64,000 nucleotides of DNA from an uncultured Mesonia sp. (lineage in GTDB: Bacteria > Bacteroidota > Bacteroidia > Flavobacteriales > Flavobacteriaceae), in the NCBI GenBank assembly GCA_947494545.1, contig CANLVH010000003.1, positions 62,001 through 126,000 of the forward strand, written 5' to 3'. The notes below the pieces were generated by a model. That model did no database searches. It was not told the DNA's origin and worked only from the letters and a program-made list of their open reading frames with translations. The translations under genes were made by a program, and so were the position numbers. Of this stretch, positions 53,454 to 61,944 are shown one piece after another (within the stretch, counting starts at the first letter, position 1; every line of letters starts with the position of its first letter).

Positions 53454-54229
53454 GTAATTTCGCCTTTAAAAACCTGTTCAGCCGGACCGCTTAACCAAAT
53501 ATTTTTGTATTGCTTGTCTTGTTTTTCAAAACTTACCTGTAAATTTCCGCCAAGGGTATCAATATTAATTGTAGATTTACTGGTTAAACCAGCTTCAAAA
53601 GCAGCAATTGCCACGGCTGTCACGCCGGTGCCACAAGACAATGTTTCGTTTTCTACGCCTCTTTCGTAAGTGCGTACGTAAAAACTATTAGCGCCGGTTT
53701 GTTCTACAAAATTTACATTTACTCCATTTTTTTTGTAAAGGTTGCTATAACGAATTTCGCTTCCGCTTGACTTTACATCTATTTCCCGAACATTTTCCGT
53801 AAAGATAATATGGTGCGGAGAGCCGGAATCTAAAAAATAGGCATTTTCTAACGTGCTTACCTCTTCTATATTTTGCATTTGTAATTTTACAGTTTCCGGA
53901 GTTACTGTGGCTTTATGCTTTCCATCTATAGCAGTGAAAGTCGCTTCCTCTTCTATTATACTTAAGAATTTAGCAAAATGCACAATACATCTTCCGCCGT
54001 TGCCACACATACTACTCTGGTTTCCGTCTGCGTTAAAATAAAGCATTTTAAAGTCGTCTGAATTATTTTCCGGCTTTTGTAATAAAATTAAGCCATCGGC
54101 GCCTATGCCAAATTTTCTGTCGCAGAGATGAGAAATTAGTTTGGTATCATTTTTGAAAAAATCTTTACGATTATCAATAAGAATAAAATCGTTTCCGGTA
54201 CCTTGATATTTGTAAAAATGCAATTGCAT
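53447..54229 (-). CDS. dapF: Diaminopimelate epimerase
   Basis: Converts LL- to meso-diaminopimelate for lysine and peptidoglycan. 260 residues with the two catalytic cysteines in SSMCGNGGRC and ETLSCGTGV, and FYKYQGTGNDFILID at the N-terminus. I use ATG 54227-54229 (MQLHF): the consensus -7 box at 54249-54256 lies upstream of it, so a longer frame starting at 54259 cannot be the real start. Confidence 0.96.
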   Translation of the reverse strand: MQLHFYKYQGTGNDFILIDNRKDFFKNDTKLISHLCDRKFGIGADGLILLQKPENNSDDFKMLYFNADGNQSSMCGNGGRCIVHFAKFLSIIEEEATFTAIDGKHKATVTPETVKLQMQNIEEVSTLENAYFLDSGSPHHIIFTENVREIDVKSSGSEIRYSNLYKKNGVNVNFVEQTGANSFYVRTYERGVENETLSCGTGVTAVAIAAFEAGLTSKSTINIDTLGGNLQVSFEKQDKQYKNIWLSGPAEQVFKGEITC

Positions 54230-54248
54230 AAAAAGAATTTTTGGCGTG

Positions 54249-54276
54249 CAAATATACAATTTTGAAAATAAAACAA
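54249..54276 (-). promoter_or_regulatory. dapF promoter
   Basis: Minus strand TTG (plus CAA 54274-54276), 17 bases, TATATTTG (plus CAAATATA 54249-54256). It fixes the dapF start at 54229. Confidence 0.7.
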
Positions 54277-54315
54277 TCGGAAAGAACGTTTAAGTAAAAA
54301 CATAATATTATTACT

Positions 54316-55737
54316 ATGAAAAATTTCGGAAAATTACTGTTGGTTTCGGTTTTTGGTGGCATTATAACTTTAGGAAGTTATAAATTATTTTTGGAAGAAG
54401 ACTACACGATGCCTTCCGTAGAGGAATTTAATCAAAACGAGCAAGAAGCATCTTTTTCTTCTAACTCTCCGGTGTTAGTTGCAAATAAATTTTCTTCTGC
54501 AGCACCCGAAAACGCTCCTAATTTTAGAGAAGCGGCCAATAAAACCGTACACGCTGTGGTACACGTAAAAAATATGGCGGTTTACGAAGGTGCCCGAAAT
54601 ATTTGGGAATATTATTACGGAAAAAGACAAAAAGGCAAAACCTTACGTGGAGCCGGCTCGGGCGTAATTATTACTCCGGATGGCTATATTGTAACCAATA
54701 ATCATGTGATAAAAGACGCGAATGAAATTCAGGTAACTCTAAATAACAACATTACGTACAAAGCAGAATTGGTTGGCGTTGATCCGCAAGCAGATATTGC
54801 ACTTTTAAAAATAGATGCGAAAGATTTAGATTACATTCCGTTTGGCGACAGTGATAATGTAAAAATAGGCGATTGGGCTTTGGCTGTAGGAAATCCGTTT
54901 AACCTTACTTCTACGGTTACCGCCGGAATTATTAGCGCCAAAGGTAGAGATTTAAACGAAGGCGACGCAAGAATGCAATCGTTTATTCAAACCGATGCGG
55001 CTATAAACCCCGGAAACAGCGGTGGAGCACTTGTAAATACCAATGGCGAACTTATCGGGATAAACACCGCTATTACTTCGCAAACCGGTAGTTATATAGG
55101 TTACGGATTTGCCGTACCGAGTAATAATGCCAGAAAAATTGTAGAAGACTTATTGGAATACGGCGATGTACAACAAGCAATAATTGGTATAACCGGACAA
55201 ACTTTAAATCCGAAAGAAGCTAAATCGCAAAACCTATCTATTGCACAAGGAGTTAGAGTAGCTTCGGTGAGCGAAGGAGCAAAAGACGCCGGATTAAAAC
55301 GAGGTGATTTAATTACGAAAGTAGACGGTGTTAAGGTTAGAAAACTATCTGATTTAACTTCTTATATCCGAACCAAAAGACCTAACGACAAAGTGCAAAT
55401 AAATTATTTTAGAGATGGGCGCGAAAAAATTACCAAAGTAGAACTTTCTAAGTTTGAAACTTATGCTTTACACGTAGCAGGGGTAGAAATAACCAATGCT
55501 AGTGATGCCTATTTAGAAAATTTTGATGCTAGTTATGGCGTACGAATTTTAGGATCTTTATCGCAGAACTTTGAGGTGCCGCAAAATCAGTTTATCATTA
55601 TAGGAATAGACGACCAGCCTATACGAAGCATTAAAGATGTAGAAAATATAATGAAGAATAAAGCCGAAGACCAACCAACAAAAGTTACCTTTAAAAGCCT
55701 TCGCGGAAATATAGAAAGCTATACTTTTAGACCATAA
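54316..55737 (+). CDS. HtrA/DegP-like periplasmic serine protease
   Basis: Envelope quality-control protease/chaperone of 473 residues with an N-terminal membrane helix or signal (LLLVSVFGGIITLGSYKLFL). Catalytic triad visible: His in TNNHVIKDANE, Asp in DPQADIALLKID, Ser in INPGNSGGAL. Two PDZ domains follow (about 285-375 and 380-473). Length and layout match the Do family. Confidence 0.95.
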   Translation: MKNFGKLLLVSVFGGIITLGSYKLFLEEDYTMPSVEEFNQNEQEASFSSNSPVLVANKFSSAAPENAPNFREAANKTVHAVVHVKNMAVYEGARNIWEYYYGKRQKGKTLRGAGSGVIITPDGYIVTNNHVIKDANEIQVTLNNNITYKAELVGVDPQADIALLKIDAKDLDYIPFGDSDNVKIGDWALAVGNPFNLTSTVTAGIISAKGRDLNEGDARMQSFIQTDAAINPGNSGGALVNTNGELIGINTAITSQTGSYIGYGFAVPSNNARKIVEDLLEYGDVQQAIIGITGQTLNPKEAKSQNLSIAQGVRVASVSEGAKDAGLKRGDLITKVDGVKVRKLSDLTSYIRTKRPNDKVQINYFRDGREKITKVELSKFETYALHVAGVEITNASDAYLENFDASYGVRILGSLSQNFEVPQNQFIIIGIDDQPIRSIKDVENIMKNKAEDQPTKVTFKSLRGNIESYTFRP

Positions 55738-55774
55738 GCAATTGTAGATTGACGGTTATTTACGGTATAAAGCA

Positions 55775-55840
55775 AAAAGCTGTTTCAAAATTGTTTTCTT
55801 TCCTTTACGGAAAAAAGAGGTATTGAAGCAGCTTTTCTAT
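55775..55840 (+). terminator. Terminator after htrA with CTTTACGGAA in its loop
   Basis: AAAAGCTGTTTCAA (55775-55788) pairs with TTGAAGCAGCTTTT (55823-55836), followed by CTATTTTT. The loop holds CTTTACGGAA at 55803-55812. Confidence 0.8.
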
Positions 55841-55869
55841 TTTTAATAGTTAAAACCGTTTATAATCTA

Positions 55870-55877
55870 TATTTTTG
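55870..55877 (+). promoter_or_regulatory. Candidate -7 box of the GAPDH gene
   Basis: TATTTTTG, exact match, 35 bases upstream of the ATG at 55913. Confidence 0.5.
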
Positions 55878-55912
55878 CAAACAACTTAAATTTTAAACAC
55901 AACATAATAAAA

Positions 55913-57361
55913 ATGAGTCAAAATCAAGTTTACGAAAAAGAACTTTCTTTTCAGGCAGACCGTAGACGCGCAGCAGTAGAATTTATAAAAACTGTAAGCG
56001 ATTTATGGTACGATAAATCGATTGAATTGGTATTGTTTAGAAACCAATTAATAGATAAAAATGTAAGCGAAATTTTAAATCTGCACAAATACGCGGGAGA
56101 ATTTGTAGAAAAACCAATTTCTATTTTTGATACGGTAGAAATAGCGCAAGCCATAGAGAAAATGGAATTACCGCCGGCTAAATTAGACATTGGTAAACTA
56201 ACCTATGAATACCATTTAGAGAACAAAAATTATTCGAGTGCAGCAGCTTTTGTTGCAGAAAAACTAGCCGATGCTAAAGAAGAAGACGCTATACAACCTA
56301 AAGATGTAGTGCTTTACGGATTTGGTCGTATTGGAAGATTATTGGCTAGAGAACTTATGGCTAGAACCGGAAAAGGCAGTCAGTTGCGACTTAGAGCCAT
56401 TGTAGTACGAGGCGATATTAGCGAAACCGTTTTACAAAAACGTGCGTCGTTATTGATGAGCGATTCTGTACACGGAGATTTTAACGGCACGGTTTCTATT
56501 GACACAGAAAAGAAAACCTTGATTTTTAACGGGACAACTGTTCATGTAATTAGCGCCAACCAACCCGAAGATATAGATTATACCCAATATGGTATTAACG
56601 AAGCTTTAATAATAGACAATACCGGTGCTTTTAGAGACAAAGAAGCTTTAGGTAGACATTTAAAAGCAAAAGGAGCTGCTAAGGTTTTACTTACCGCTCC
56701 CGGAAAAGGCGTTCCAAATATCGTGCACGGGGTAAATCAGAATGATTATGATGTAGACACCACTGATATTTTTTCTGCAGCTTCTTGTACAACCAACGCT
56801 ATTACGCCAATTTTAAAAGCGGTAGAAGATTCTTTTGGTTTAGAAAACGGCCATTTAGAAACCATTCACGCTTATACCAACGATCAAAACTTGGTAGACA
56901 ATATGCACAAGAAGTACAGACGCGGGCGTGCAGCAGCTTTAAATATGGTAATTACCGAAACCGGCGCAGGAAAGGCCGTAGCAAAAGCCTTACCGGAATT
57001 AGAAGGTAAATTAACCTCTAATGCTATTAGAGTACCGGTACCCAATGGCTCTTTGGCTATTTTAAATTTGAATCTAAAGAAAGAAACCTCTGTAGAAAAT
57101 ATGAATGCTACCCTAAAAAAGTACGCTTTAGAAGGTAGTTTGGTAGAGCAGATTAAATACTCTATGGATAACGAATTGGTTTCTTCAGATATTGTAGGCT
57201 CTTCTGCTCCATCTATCTACGATAGTAAAGCAACAATTGTAACAGAAAATGGCAAGAATGCTGTTTTGTATATTTGGTACGATAACGAGTATGGGTATAG
57301 TCATCAAGTTATTCGTTTAGCGAAGTATATTGCCAAAGTAAGAAGGTTTACTTATTATTAG
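55913..57361 (+). CDS. gap: Glyceraldehyde-3-phosphate dehydrogenase with N-terminal extension
   Basis: Glycolytic/gluconeogenic enzyme. The protein has 482 residues instead of about 335. The Rossmann start VVLYGFGRIGRLLARELMAR appears only at about residue 127, so there is an extra N-terminal domain of about 120 helical residues (RAAVEFIKTVSDLWYDKSIE...). The rest is standard: catalytic Cys in SAASCTTNAITP, HAYTNDQNLVD, RGRAAALNMVITETGAGKAV and WYDNEYGYSHQ. The long form is, as I recall, common in Flavobacteria; the role of the extension is unknown to me. Confidence 0.95.
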   Translation: MSQNQVYEKELSFQADRRRAAVEFIKTVSDLWYDKSIELVLFRNQLIDKNVSEILNLHKYAGEFVEKPISIFDTVEIAQAIEKMELPPAKLDIGKLTYEYHLENKNYSSAAAFVAEKLADAKEEDAIQPKDVVLYGFGRIGRLLARELMARTGKGSQLRLRAIVVRGDISETVLQKRASLLMSDSVHGDFNGTVSIDTEKKTLIFNGTTVHVISANQPEDIDYTQYGINEALIIDNTGAFRDKEALGRHLKAKGAAKVLLTAPGKGVPNIVHGVNQNDYDVDTTDIFSAASCTTNAITPILKAVEDSFGLENGHLETIHAYTNDQNLVDNMHKKYRRGRAAALNMVITETGAGKAVAKALPELEGKLTSNAIRVPVPNGSLAILNLNLKKETSVENMNATLKKYALEGSLVEQIKYSMDNELVSSDIVGSSAPSIYDSKATIVTENGKNAVLYIWYDNEYGYSHQVIRLAKYIAKVRRFTYY

Positions 57362-57384
57362 TGGGCAACATTCTAACGAATATG

Positions 57385-57425
57385 AATCCCTCAATCTCTA
57401 CTTTACGGAATTGAGGGATTTTTTA
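57385..57425 (+). terminator. Terminator after the GAPDH gene with CTTTACGGAA at its loop
   Basis: AATCCCTCAAT (57385-57395) pairs with ATTGAGGGATT (57410-57420), then a T run. CTTTACGGAA (57401-57410) fills the loop. Confidence 0.85.
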
Positions 57426-57901
57426 TTAAACTATGTGTTGTTTAATTATCGTTACTGCAATCAAGAATTCGGATTTGAGGTAAGAAAGCAGTGTCAATTC
57501 AATGTTTAATCCCTGGGCTAAGCGATTAGTTTTAGGTTGTAATCAAAATAAAAATTGTTTGTTTTTAGAACGGTCTTCGACTGCGCTCAGACTGACAAGA
57601 AGAAGTAGACTGCCAGAAAGATTAGATTTGCATTGGGGGTTAACAGGATAATCTTTTTTTGATCTTTGAAAAAGGTCTTCGACTGCGCTAAGCCTGACAG
57701 AGATAGCAGACTGACAGAGGGATTAGATTCGCGTTAGGGGTCAAGATAGTATTTTTTTTTGCAGCGTTTTCGACTATTCAGGGTAAACCAAGTCAATAGA
57801 AAATATTTAAGCGTCTCTTTGAAACGTCTCATCACTACCGCCGTTTTTTAAAATTTCACCTTAGATCTTGAATTGGTATTTGTGCTTACTATTAAAATAC
57901 A
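57426..57901. other. Gene-free region with diverged tandem repeats
   Basis: No coding potential. It holds two copies of a roughly 90-base repeat beginning GGTCTTCGACTGCGCT (see 57572-57760) and a possible third fragment at about 57762. The rest is AT-rich. Confidence 0.55.
57572..57760. repeat. Diverged tandem repeat starting GGTCTTCGACTGCGCT
   Basis: Copy 1 (57572-57660) and copy 2 (57674-57760), 102 bases apart, share GGTCTTCGACTGCGCTnAGnC, TGACAnAGA, AGACTG.CAGA, GATTAGATT and a terminal T run. The CTTCGACTGCGCTCAG core resembles a dispersed repeat that I recall from many Bacteroidota genomes. Confidence 0.7.
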
Positions 57902-57935
57902 AAAAAAAGCACTCTTGCTATGCAAGAGTGCCTAT
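57902..57935 (-). terminator. Terminator of the surface protein gene
   Basis: GCACTCTTGC, TAT, GCAAGAGTGC: a perfect 10-base stem. On the minus strand it is followed by T8. Confidence 0.9.
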
Positions 57936-57960
57936 TAATTTTGTTAGAATAACCAGTTGG

Positions 57961-59463
57961 TTATTTATCTAAAATAAGCGCTTCTAATTTTTCTAAGCGT
58001 TTTTCTAAACTCTGAATTTTCTGGTCTTTTTCTACATTAATCGCTTTTTGCTCTTTCAATTTAGCATTTAATTCTGTAATGTATAAAAAGAGTTCTTCAA
58101 TCTTTTCTAAGTTAGTAACGGAAGTTTCTCCTATACCAATTTTAAAATCGTTTGCTTTAATCTCTTCATACGATTTTACACCAGGTAAGTGACCGTTTTC
58201 TTTTACAAAAGCCTCTGCTTCTTCTAAATTCATAAAAGTATAAGAAGAAAGAATATCTGAGTTGTTGGTGTAGTATTTTTCAAAAACATAATCGGGATAT
58301 GTATTTGCTTCTGTTATAAAGTCACCGCCCATAGTTTGAAAATTACCTTGTTGTGTAATAAAATCTCCAATTCCGTTAATTTCAATATTAGCATTTGCGC
58401 TAATATCTCCACCTACGGTTAGGGTATGGGTTAAAGAATCTACATCTTTATTTATTCCTACCCGGTCTATTGCAAAATCACCGGTAACCAAAGCAATAGA
58501 ATCCCGAGAGTTATTAATGTACAATTTATTATTCCCTTTTTCGTAGAAGCCGGCTTCATAACCTATACCTACGTTATTGGAACCGGTTTCGTTTAAATAA
58601 AAAGCGTCTGTTCCAAGAGCAGTATTGTTATTACCACTAGTGTTAATTTCTAAAGATCGAGCTCCTAATGCAGTATTCTTTACTCCATTATTATTTTTTA
58701 AGCTACTTCGACCTACCCCCACATTCAAAATACCAGTTATATTATTTTGTAGAGCTGCAGAACCAATAGCAGTATTAAAACCTGCTTGGTTAGCGTATAG
58801 AGCACTACCTCCAACAGCAGTATTATTACCGCCAGACTCATTGGTAAATAATGCAGTAACACCAACAGCCACATTACCTGCCCCATTCACATTATTAAAT
58901 CCAGAACCACCTCCGATAAAAACATTTCTATTGTTAGATAAATCGTCATTTGTTCCGGCACTAGAGCCCACAAATACAGAATTACCCGTATTCAAAAATT
59001 CTAACTGACCTTTAGTAGTAATGCGCATACGTAAAACATCGTTCGTACGGATATTTAAAGGTTGATTATCTATAGTACCCAAGAAATTTGCTGCGGTAGT
59101 ACCGGCATTTCCTTCGGTTTGCCAGAAGTCAGCGTTTAATGGAATGGCGTTATTGTCGCCCAAAGCGGTCCACGCGCCGGATGTACCGGCGTTGTTATCC
59201 CAAAAATAGAAACCGGGATCGTTGATACCGTCTGCGGTAGTTAAATAAATAATCATACTCTGTTGGTCAGCTCCCGGGTTAGTAGCCGGAAAGCTATCTA
59301 AACGCGGTATTAGTAAACCATCTTGCGCAGAAGGCTGTAAAGGGTCTACCACAGTAACATCTAAGCTGGCCTTAGGATCTGTATTGTTTATACCCACTTG
59401 TGCTTGCACATAAGCAGACATAAGAAATACGAAAGAAAAAAAAGTTAAATAGTGTTTTTTCAT
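57961..59463 (-). CDS. Surface protein with YadA-head-like repeats and C-terminal coiled coil
   Basis: Secreted protein of 500 residues: signal peptide ending YVQAQVGINNTDP, an N-terminal region typical of Bacteroidota fibre proteins (ASLDVTV...GLLIPRLDS), then about six repeats of the form GNNNTAxGxxALxxNxxG (about 170-320), like trimeric autotransporter/Hep_Hag heads. The last part (SYTFMNLEEAEAFVKENGHL, PGVKSYEEI) ends in a coiled coil (INVEKDQKIQSLEKRLEKLE). This layout fits what databases call TMF-family or tail-fibre-like proteins. Probably a trimeric surface fibre; binding partner unknown. Start taken at MKKHYL. Confidence 0.8.
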   Translation of the reverse strand: MKKHYLTFFSFVFLMSAYVQAQVGINNTDPKASLDVTVVDPLQPSAQDGLLIPRLDSFPATNPGADQQSMIIYLTTADGINDPGFYFWDNNAGTSGAWTALGDNNAIPLNADFWQTEGNAGTTAANFLGTIDNQPLNIRTNDVLRMRITTKGQLEFLNTGNSVFVGSSAGTNDDLSNNRNVFIGGGSGFNNVNGAGNVAVGVTALFTNESGGNNTAVGGSALYANQAGFNTAIGSAALQNNITGILNVGVGRSSLKNNNGVKNTALGARSLEINTSGNNNTALGTDAFYLNETGSNNVGIGYEAGFYEKGNNKLYINNSRDSIALVTGDFAIDRVGINKDVDSLTHTLTVGGDISANANIEINGIGDFITQQGNFQTMGGDFITEANTYPDYVFEKYYTNNSDILSSYTFMNLEEAEAFVKENGHLPGVKSYEEIKANDFKIGIGETSVTNLEKIEELFLYITELNAKLKEQKAINVEKDQKIQSLEKRLEKLEALILDK

Positions 59464-59650
59464 AATTATCAATCGAGTTTAAATTCTTTTTTACGAAGTA
59501 TACAATAATACAAAATATATCTTACTCTTATGTATAAACAATCTATTTTTTACATATTTTTAGCTGTTTAAAATAATTTCATCTTAATATTTGTGCTTAA
59601 AGTGCAAAAATTGTAACATTACCTTTTCAAAAAAACCGTTATTTTTCTTA

Positions 59651-61138
59651 ATGAACGAACAACCGCAAACTCCAGACGAAGAAACTATAGAACAAAATAA
59701 AGAACTTGGTATTTGGGAAGCCCTTATTCCCGTTTTTGCCCTTGTAATTATGCTGGCGTATAATGTATTTGTTTTTGGCGATGCCGCCTTGGGAGGTTCT
59801 AATCAATTTATACTTTTATTGGGTGGAGCGGTCGCCGCTGTAGTTGGTGTATTTAATAAAATTTCTTTCGATAATATGGTAGAGGAAGTAGCTAAAAACA
59901 TCAAAGCTACTGCCGGCGCTATTCTTATACTATTAATGGTAGGTGCTTTAGCAGGAACGTGGTTGGTTAGCGGTATTATTCCTACTATGATTTATTACGG
60001 ACTACAAATATTGAATCCTACTATCTTTTTGGCGGCTTGCGTGGTTATTTGCGCAGTAATTTCGGTGGCAACCGGTAGTAGTTGGACCACTTCTGCGACT
60101 GTAGGAATTGCATTAATTGGTATTGCAAACGCTTTAGGGATTTCTGTGGGAATGACGGCCGGGGCAATTTTATCTGGGGCTTATTTTGGCGATAAGATGT
60201 CGCCGCTAAGCGATACTACAAACTTAGCACCGGCAATGGCAGGAACAGATTTGTTCACGCACATTCGATATATGATGCTTACTACCGTACCCACTATTAG
60301 TATTACCCTAATTATTTTTGTAATTATTGGGTTAAATATTGATCCGTCGGGGGCTGCCAACACACAGAAAATCTTAAACTCTATAGAGGCTGCTTTTACC
60401 ATATCGCCATGGTTATTTGCCGTTCCCATTATTGTAATTTACCTTATTGTTAGAAAAACCCCTCCTTTAGTGGCACTATTACTCGGAACACTTTTGGCAG
60501 CCGCAGCAGCTTTATTTTTTCAGCCGGAAATAATTGCTAATATAGGGGGAGGCAAGCAATTGAGTTTTTATACGGCTTATAAAGGCTTGATGAATGCCAT
60601 AACTGTAGATACCGCTATAGAAACTTCTAATCCTGCTTTAAACGATTTATTTTCGTCTGGCGGAATGCAAGGAATGCTGGGTACTATTTGGTTGATAATT
60701 TGCGCTATGGTTTTTGGCGGAATTATGGATGCCATTGGCGCTTTAGCTAGAATTAGCAAAGCTTTACTAAATTTGTTCCACACCACTTTTGGTTTATTTG
60801 CCAGTACGGTGGTTAGCTGTTTAGCATTAAATGCAACGGCATCTGATCAATACCTATCTATTGTCGTGCCGGGCAAAATGTTTGCTAAAGCTTATAAAGA
60901 TAAAGGTTTAGCACCCGAAAATTTAAGTCGGACTTTAGAAGATTCTGCTACGGTAACATCTGTTTTGATTCCGTGGAACACCTGCGGTGCTTATCATAGC
61001 GGCGTTTTGGGCGTGCCGGTAGCCAGTTATTTTGGTTATGCATTTTTTAATTATTTAAGTCCATTTACAACTTTACTTTTTGCCGCTTTTAATATTAAAA
61101 TAAAACAACTCACCCAGAAAAAAGAAGCAAGTGTATGA
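59651..61138 (+). CDS. NhaC-family Na+/H+ antiporter
   Basis: Inner membrane antiporter of 495 residues and about 11-12 helices. Conserved segments: VATGSSWTTSATVGIALIGI, AGAILSGAYFGDKMSPLSDT, TNLAPAMAGTDLFTHIRYM, LEDSATVTSVLIPWNTCGAY. Start at ATG 59651 (MNEQPQ); the frame runs further upstream but that part is Cys-rich and not family-like. Its stop overlaps the bshB1 start (ATGA). NhaC-type carriers may also exchange organic acids. Confidence 0.92.
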   Translation: MNEQPQTPDEETIEQNKELGIWEALIPVFALVIMLAYNVFVFGDAALGGSNQFILLLGGAVAAVVGVFNKISFDNMVEEVAKNIKATAGAILILLMVGALAGTWLVSGIIPTMIYYGLQILNPTIFLAACVVICAVISVATGSSWTTSATVGIALIGIANALGISVGMTAGAILSGAYFGDKMSPLSDTTNLAPAMAGTDLFTHIRYMMLTTVPTISITLIIFVIIGLNIDPSGAANTQKILNSIEAAFTISPWLFAVPIIVIYLIVRKTPPLVALLLGTLLAAAAALFFQPEIIANIGGGKQLSFYTAYKGLMNAITVDTAIETSNPALNDLFSSGGMQGMLGTIWLIICAMVFGGIMDAIGALARISKALLNLFHTTFGLFASTVVSCLALNATASDQYLSIVVPGKMFAKAYKDKGLAPENLSRTLEDSATVTSVLIPWNTCGAYHSGVLGVPVASYFGYAFFNYLSPFTTLLFAAFNIKIKQLTQKKEASV

Positions 61139-61851
61139 AATTAGATATTTTGGCAATAGGAGCACATCCCGATGATATAGAATTAAGCTGTGCGGGCACC
61201 TTAGCCAAAGAGATTGCCAACGGCAAAAAAGTGGGAATTTTAGATTTAACCCGAGGCGAACTTGGCACAAGAGGTTCTGCCGAAATTAGAAAACAAGAAG
61301 CCAAAGCCGCTGCTGATTTATTAGGAGTTGTAATGCGAGAAAATTTAGGCTTTGCGGATGCTTTTTTTATAAACGATAGAGCGCACCAGCTTAAAATAAT
61401 TGAGATAATACGAAAATACCAACCTGAAATTGTGCTTACCAACGCGGTAACCGACAGGCATATAGACCACGGAAAAGCCAGCAAACTAACAAGTGATGCT
61501 TGTTTTTTAAGCGGTTTACAAAAAATCGACACTTTTTATAAGGAAAAAAAACAAGAAGCTTGGCGACCCAAGCAGGTTTTACATTATATACAATGGAAAG
61601 ATATTGAACCGGATATAATTATAGATATTTCGGACTTTATGGAAGCCAAATTAGAGGCGGTAAAAGCCTATAAGTCGCAATTTTATAATGCGAATAGCAA
61701 AGAACCCTCTACCCCTATTTCTAGTAGCAATTTCTTGGAAAGCGTACGTTATCGCGCAGCCAATTTAGGTAGATTAATAGGAAAAGATTATGCCGAAGGT
61801 TTTACCACAGAGCGCTGCCCGGCAATAAATTCTGTTTTCGATTTAATTTAA
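61135..61851 (+). CDS. bshB1: Bacillithiol biosynthesis deacetylase BshB1
   Basis: Zinc deacetylase that converts N-acetylglucosaminyl-malate to glucosaminyl-malate in bacillithiol synthesis. 238 residues in the PIG-L/LmbE fold: metal motif AHPDDIELSCAGTLA (11-25), TRGELGTRG, NLGFADAFF, DRHIDHGKAS with the second metal His, and KPRQ-like WRPKQVLHY. Bacillithiol occurs in Bacteroidota as well as Firmicutes. Coupled to the NhaC gene by a 4-base overlap. Confidence 0.93.
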   Translation: MKLDILAIGAHPDDIELSCAGTLAKEIANGKKVGILDLTRGELGTRGSAEIRKQEAKAAADLLGVVMRENLGFADAFFINDRAHQLKIIEIIRKYQPEIVLTNAVTDRHIDHGKASKLTSDACFLSGLQKIDTFYKEKKQEAWRPKQVLHYIQWKDIEPDIIIDISDFMEAKLEAVKAYKSQFYNANSKEPSTPISSSNFLESVRYRAANLGRLIGKDYAEGFTTERCPAINSVFDLI

Positions 61852-61864
61852 TGAATAAAAAGTT

Positions 61865-61893
61865 TTGTAAAATGAAGGATTTGATTAAATTTG
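61865..61893 (+). promoter_or_regulatory. tRNA-His promoter
   Basis: TTG (61865-61867), 18 bases, TAAATTTG (61886-61893), followed by GCATCCGCATT, nearly the same downstream sequence as at the tRNA-Ser promoter. Confidence 0.8.
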
Positions 61894-61944
61894 CATCCGC
61901 ATTTACAGTCTATAGTGTAAAAGCAAGTTCTTAAAAAGAAATAT

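Larger units (their letters stand above)
241..57410. repeat. Dispersed 10-base word CTTTACGGAA / TTCCGTAAAG
   Basis: Exact copies start at 241, 8820, 13101, 15412, 17773, 24581, 32360, 37172, 37633, 43881, 46907, 50536, 55803, 57401 (as CTTTACGGAA) and 1574, 1628, 5896, 5942, 8925, 12604, 18384, 18910, 21329, 24610, 28817, 30747, 45709, 48443, 51863, 52710, 53805 (as TTCCGTAAAG). Nine-base cores are at 6181, 11425, 12586, 30968, 44238. Of the 36, 14 are between genes. In genes, 19 of 22 have TTTACGGAA on the coding strand, read as F-T-E, L-R-K or L/F-Y-G. Counting was by eye. Confidence 0.9.

Noticed and set aside
58625..59008. 127-residue plus-strand frame opposite the fibre protein repeats
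   Set aside because: Its regularity is produced by the antisense of the head repeats.
61110..61532. 140-residue minus-strand reading frame over bshB1
   Set aside because: Antisense shadow of a conserved enzyme gene.
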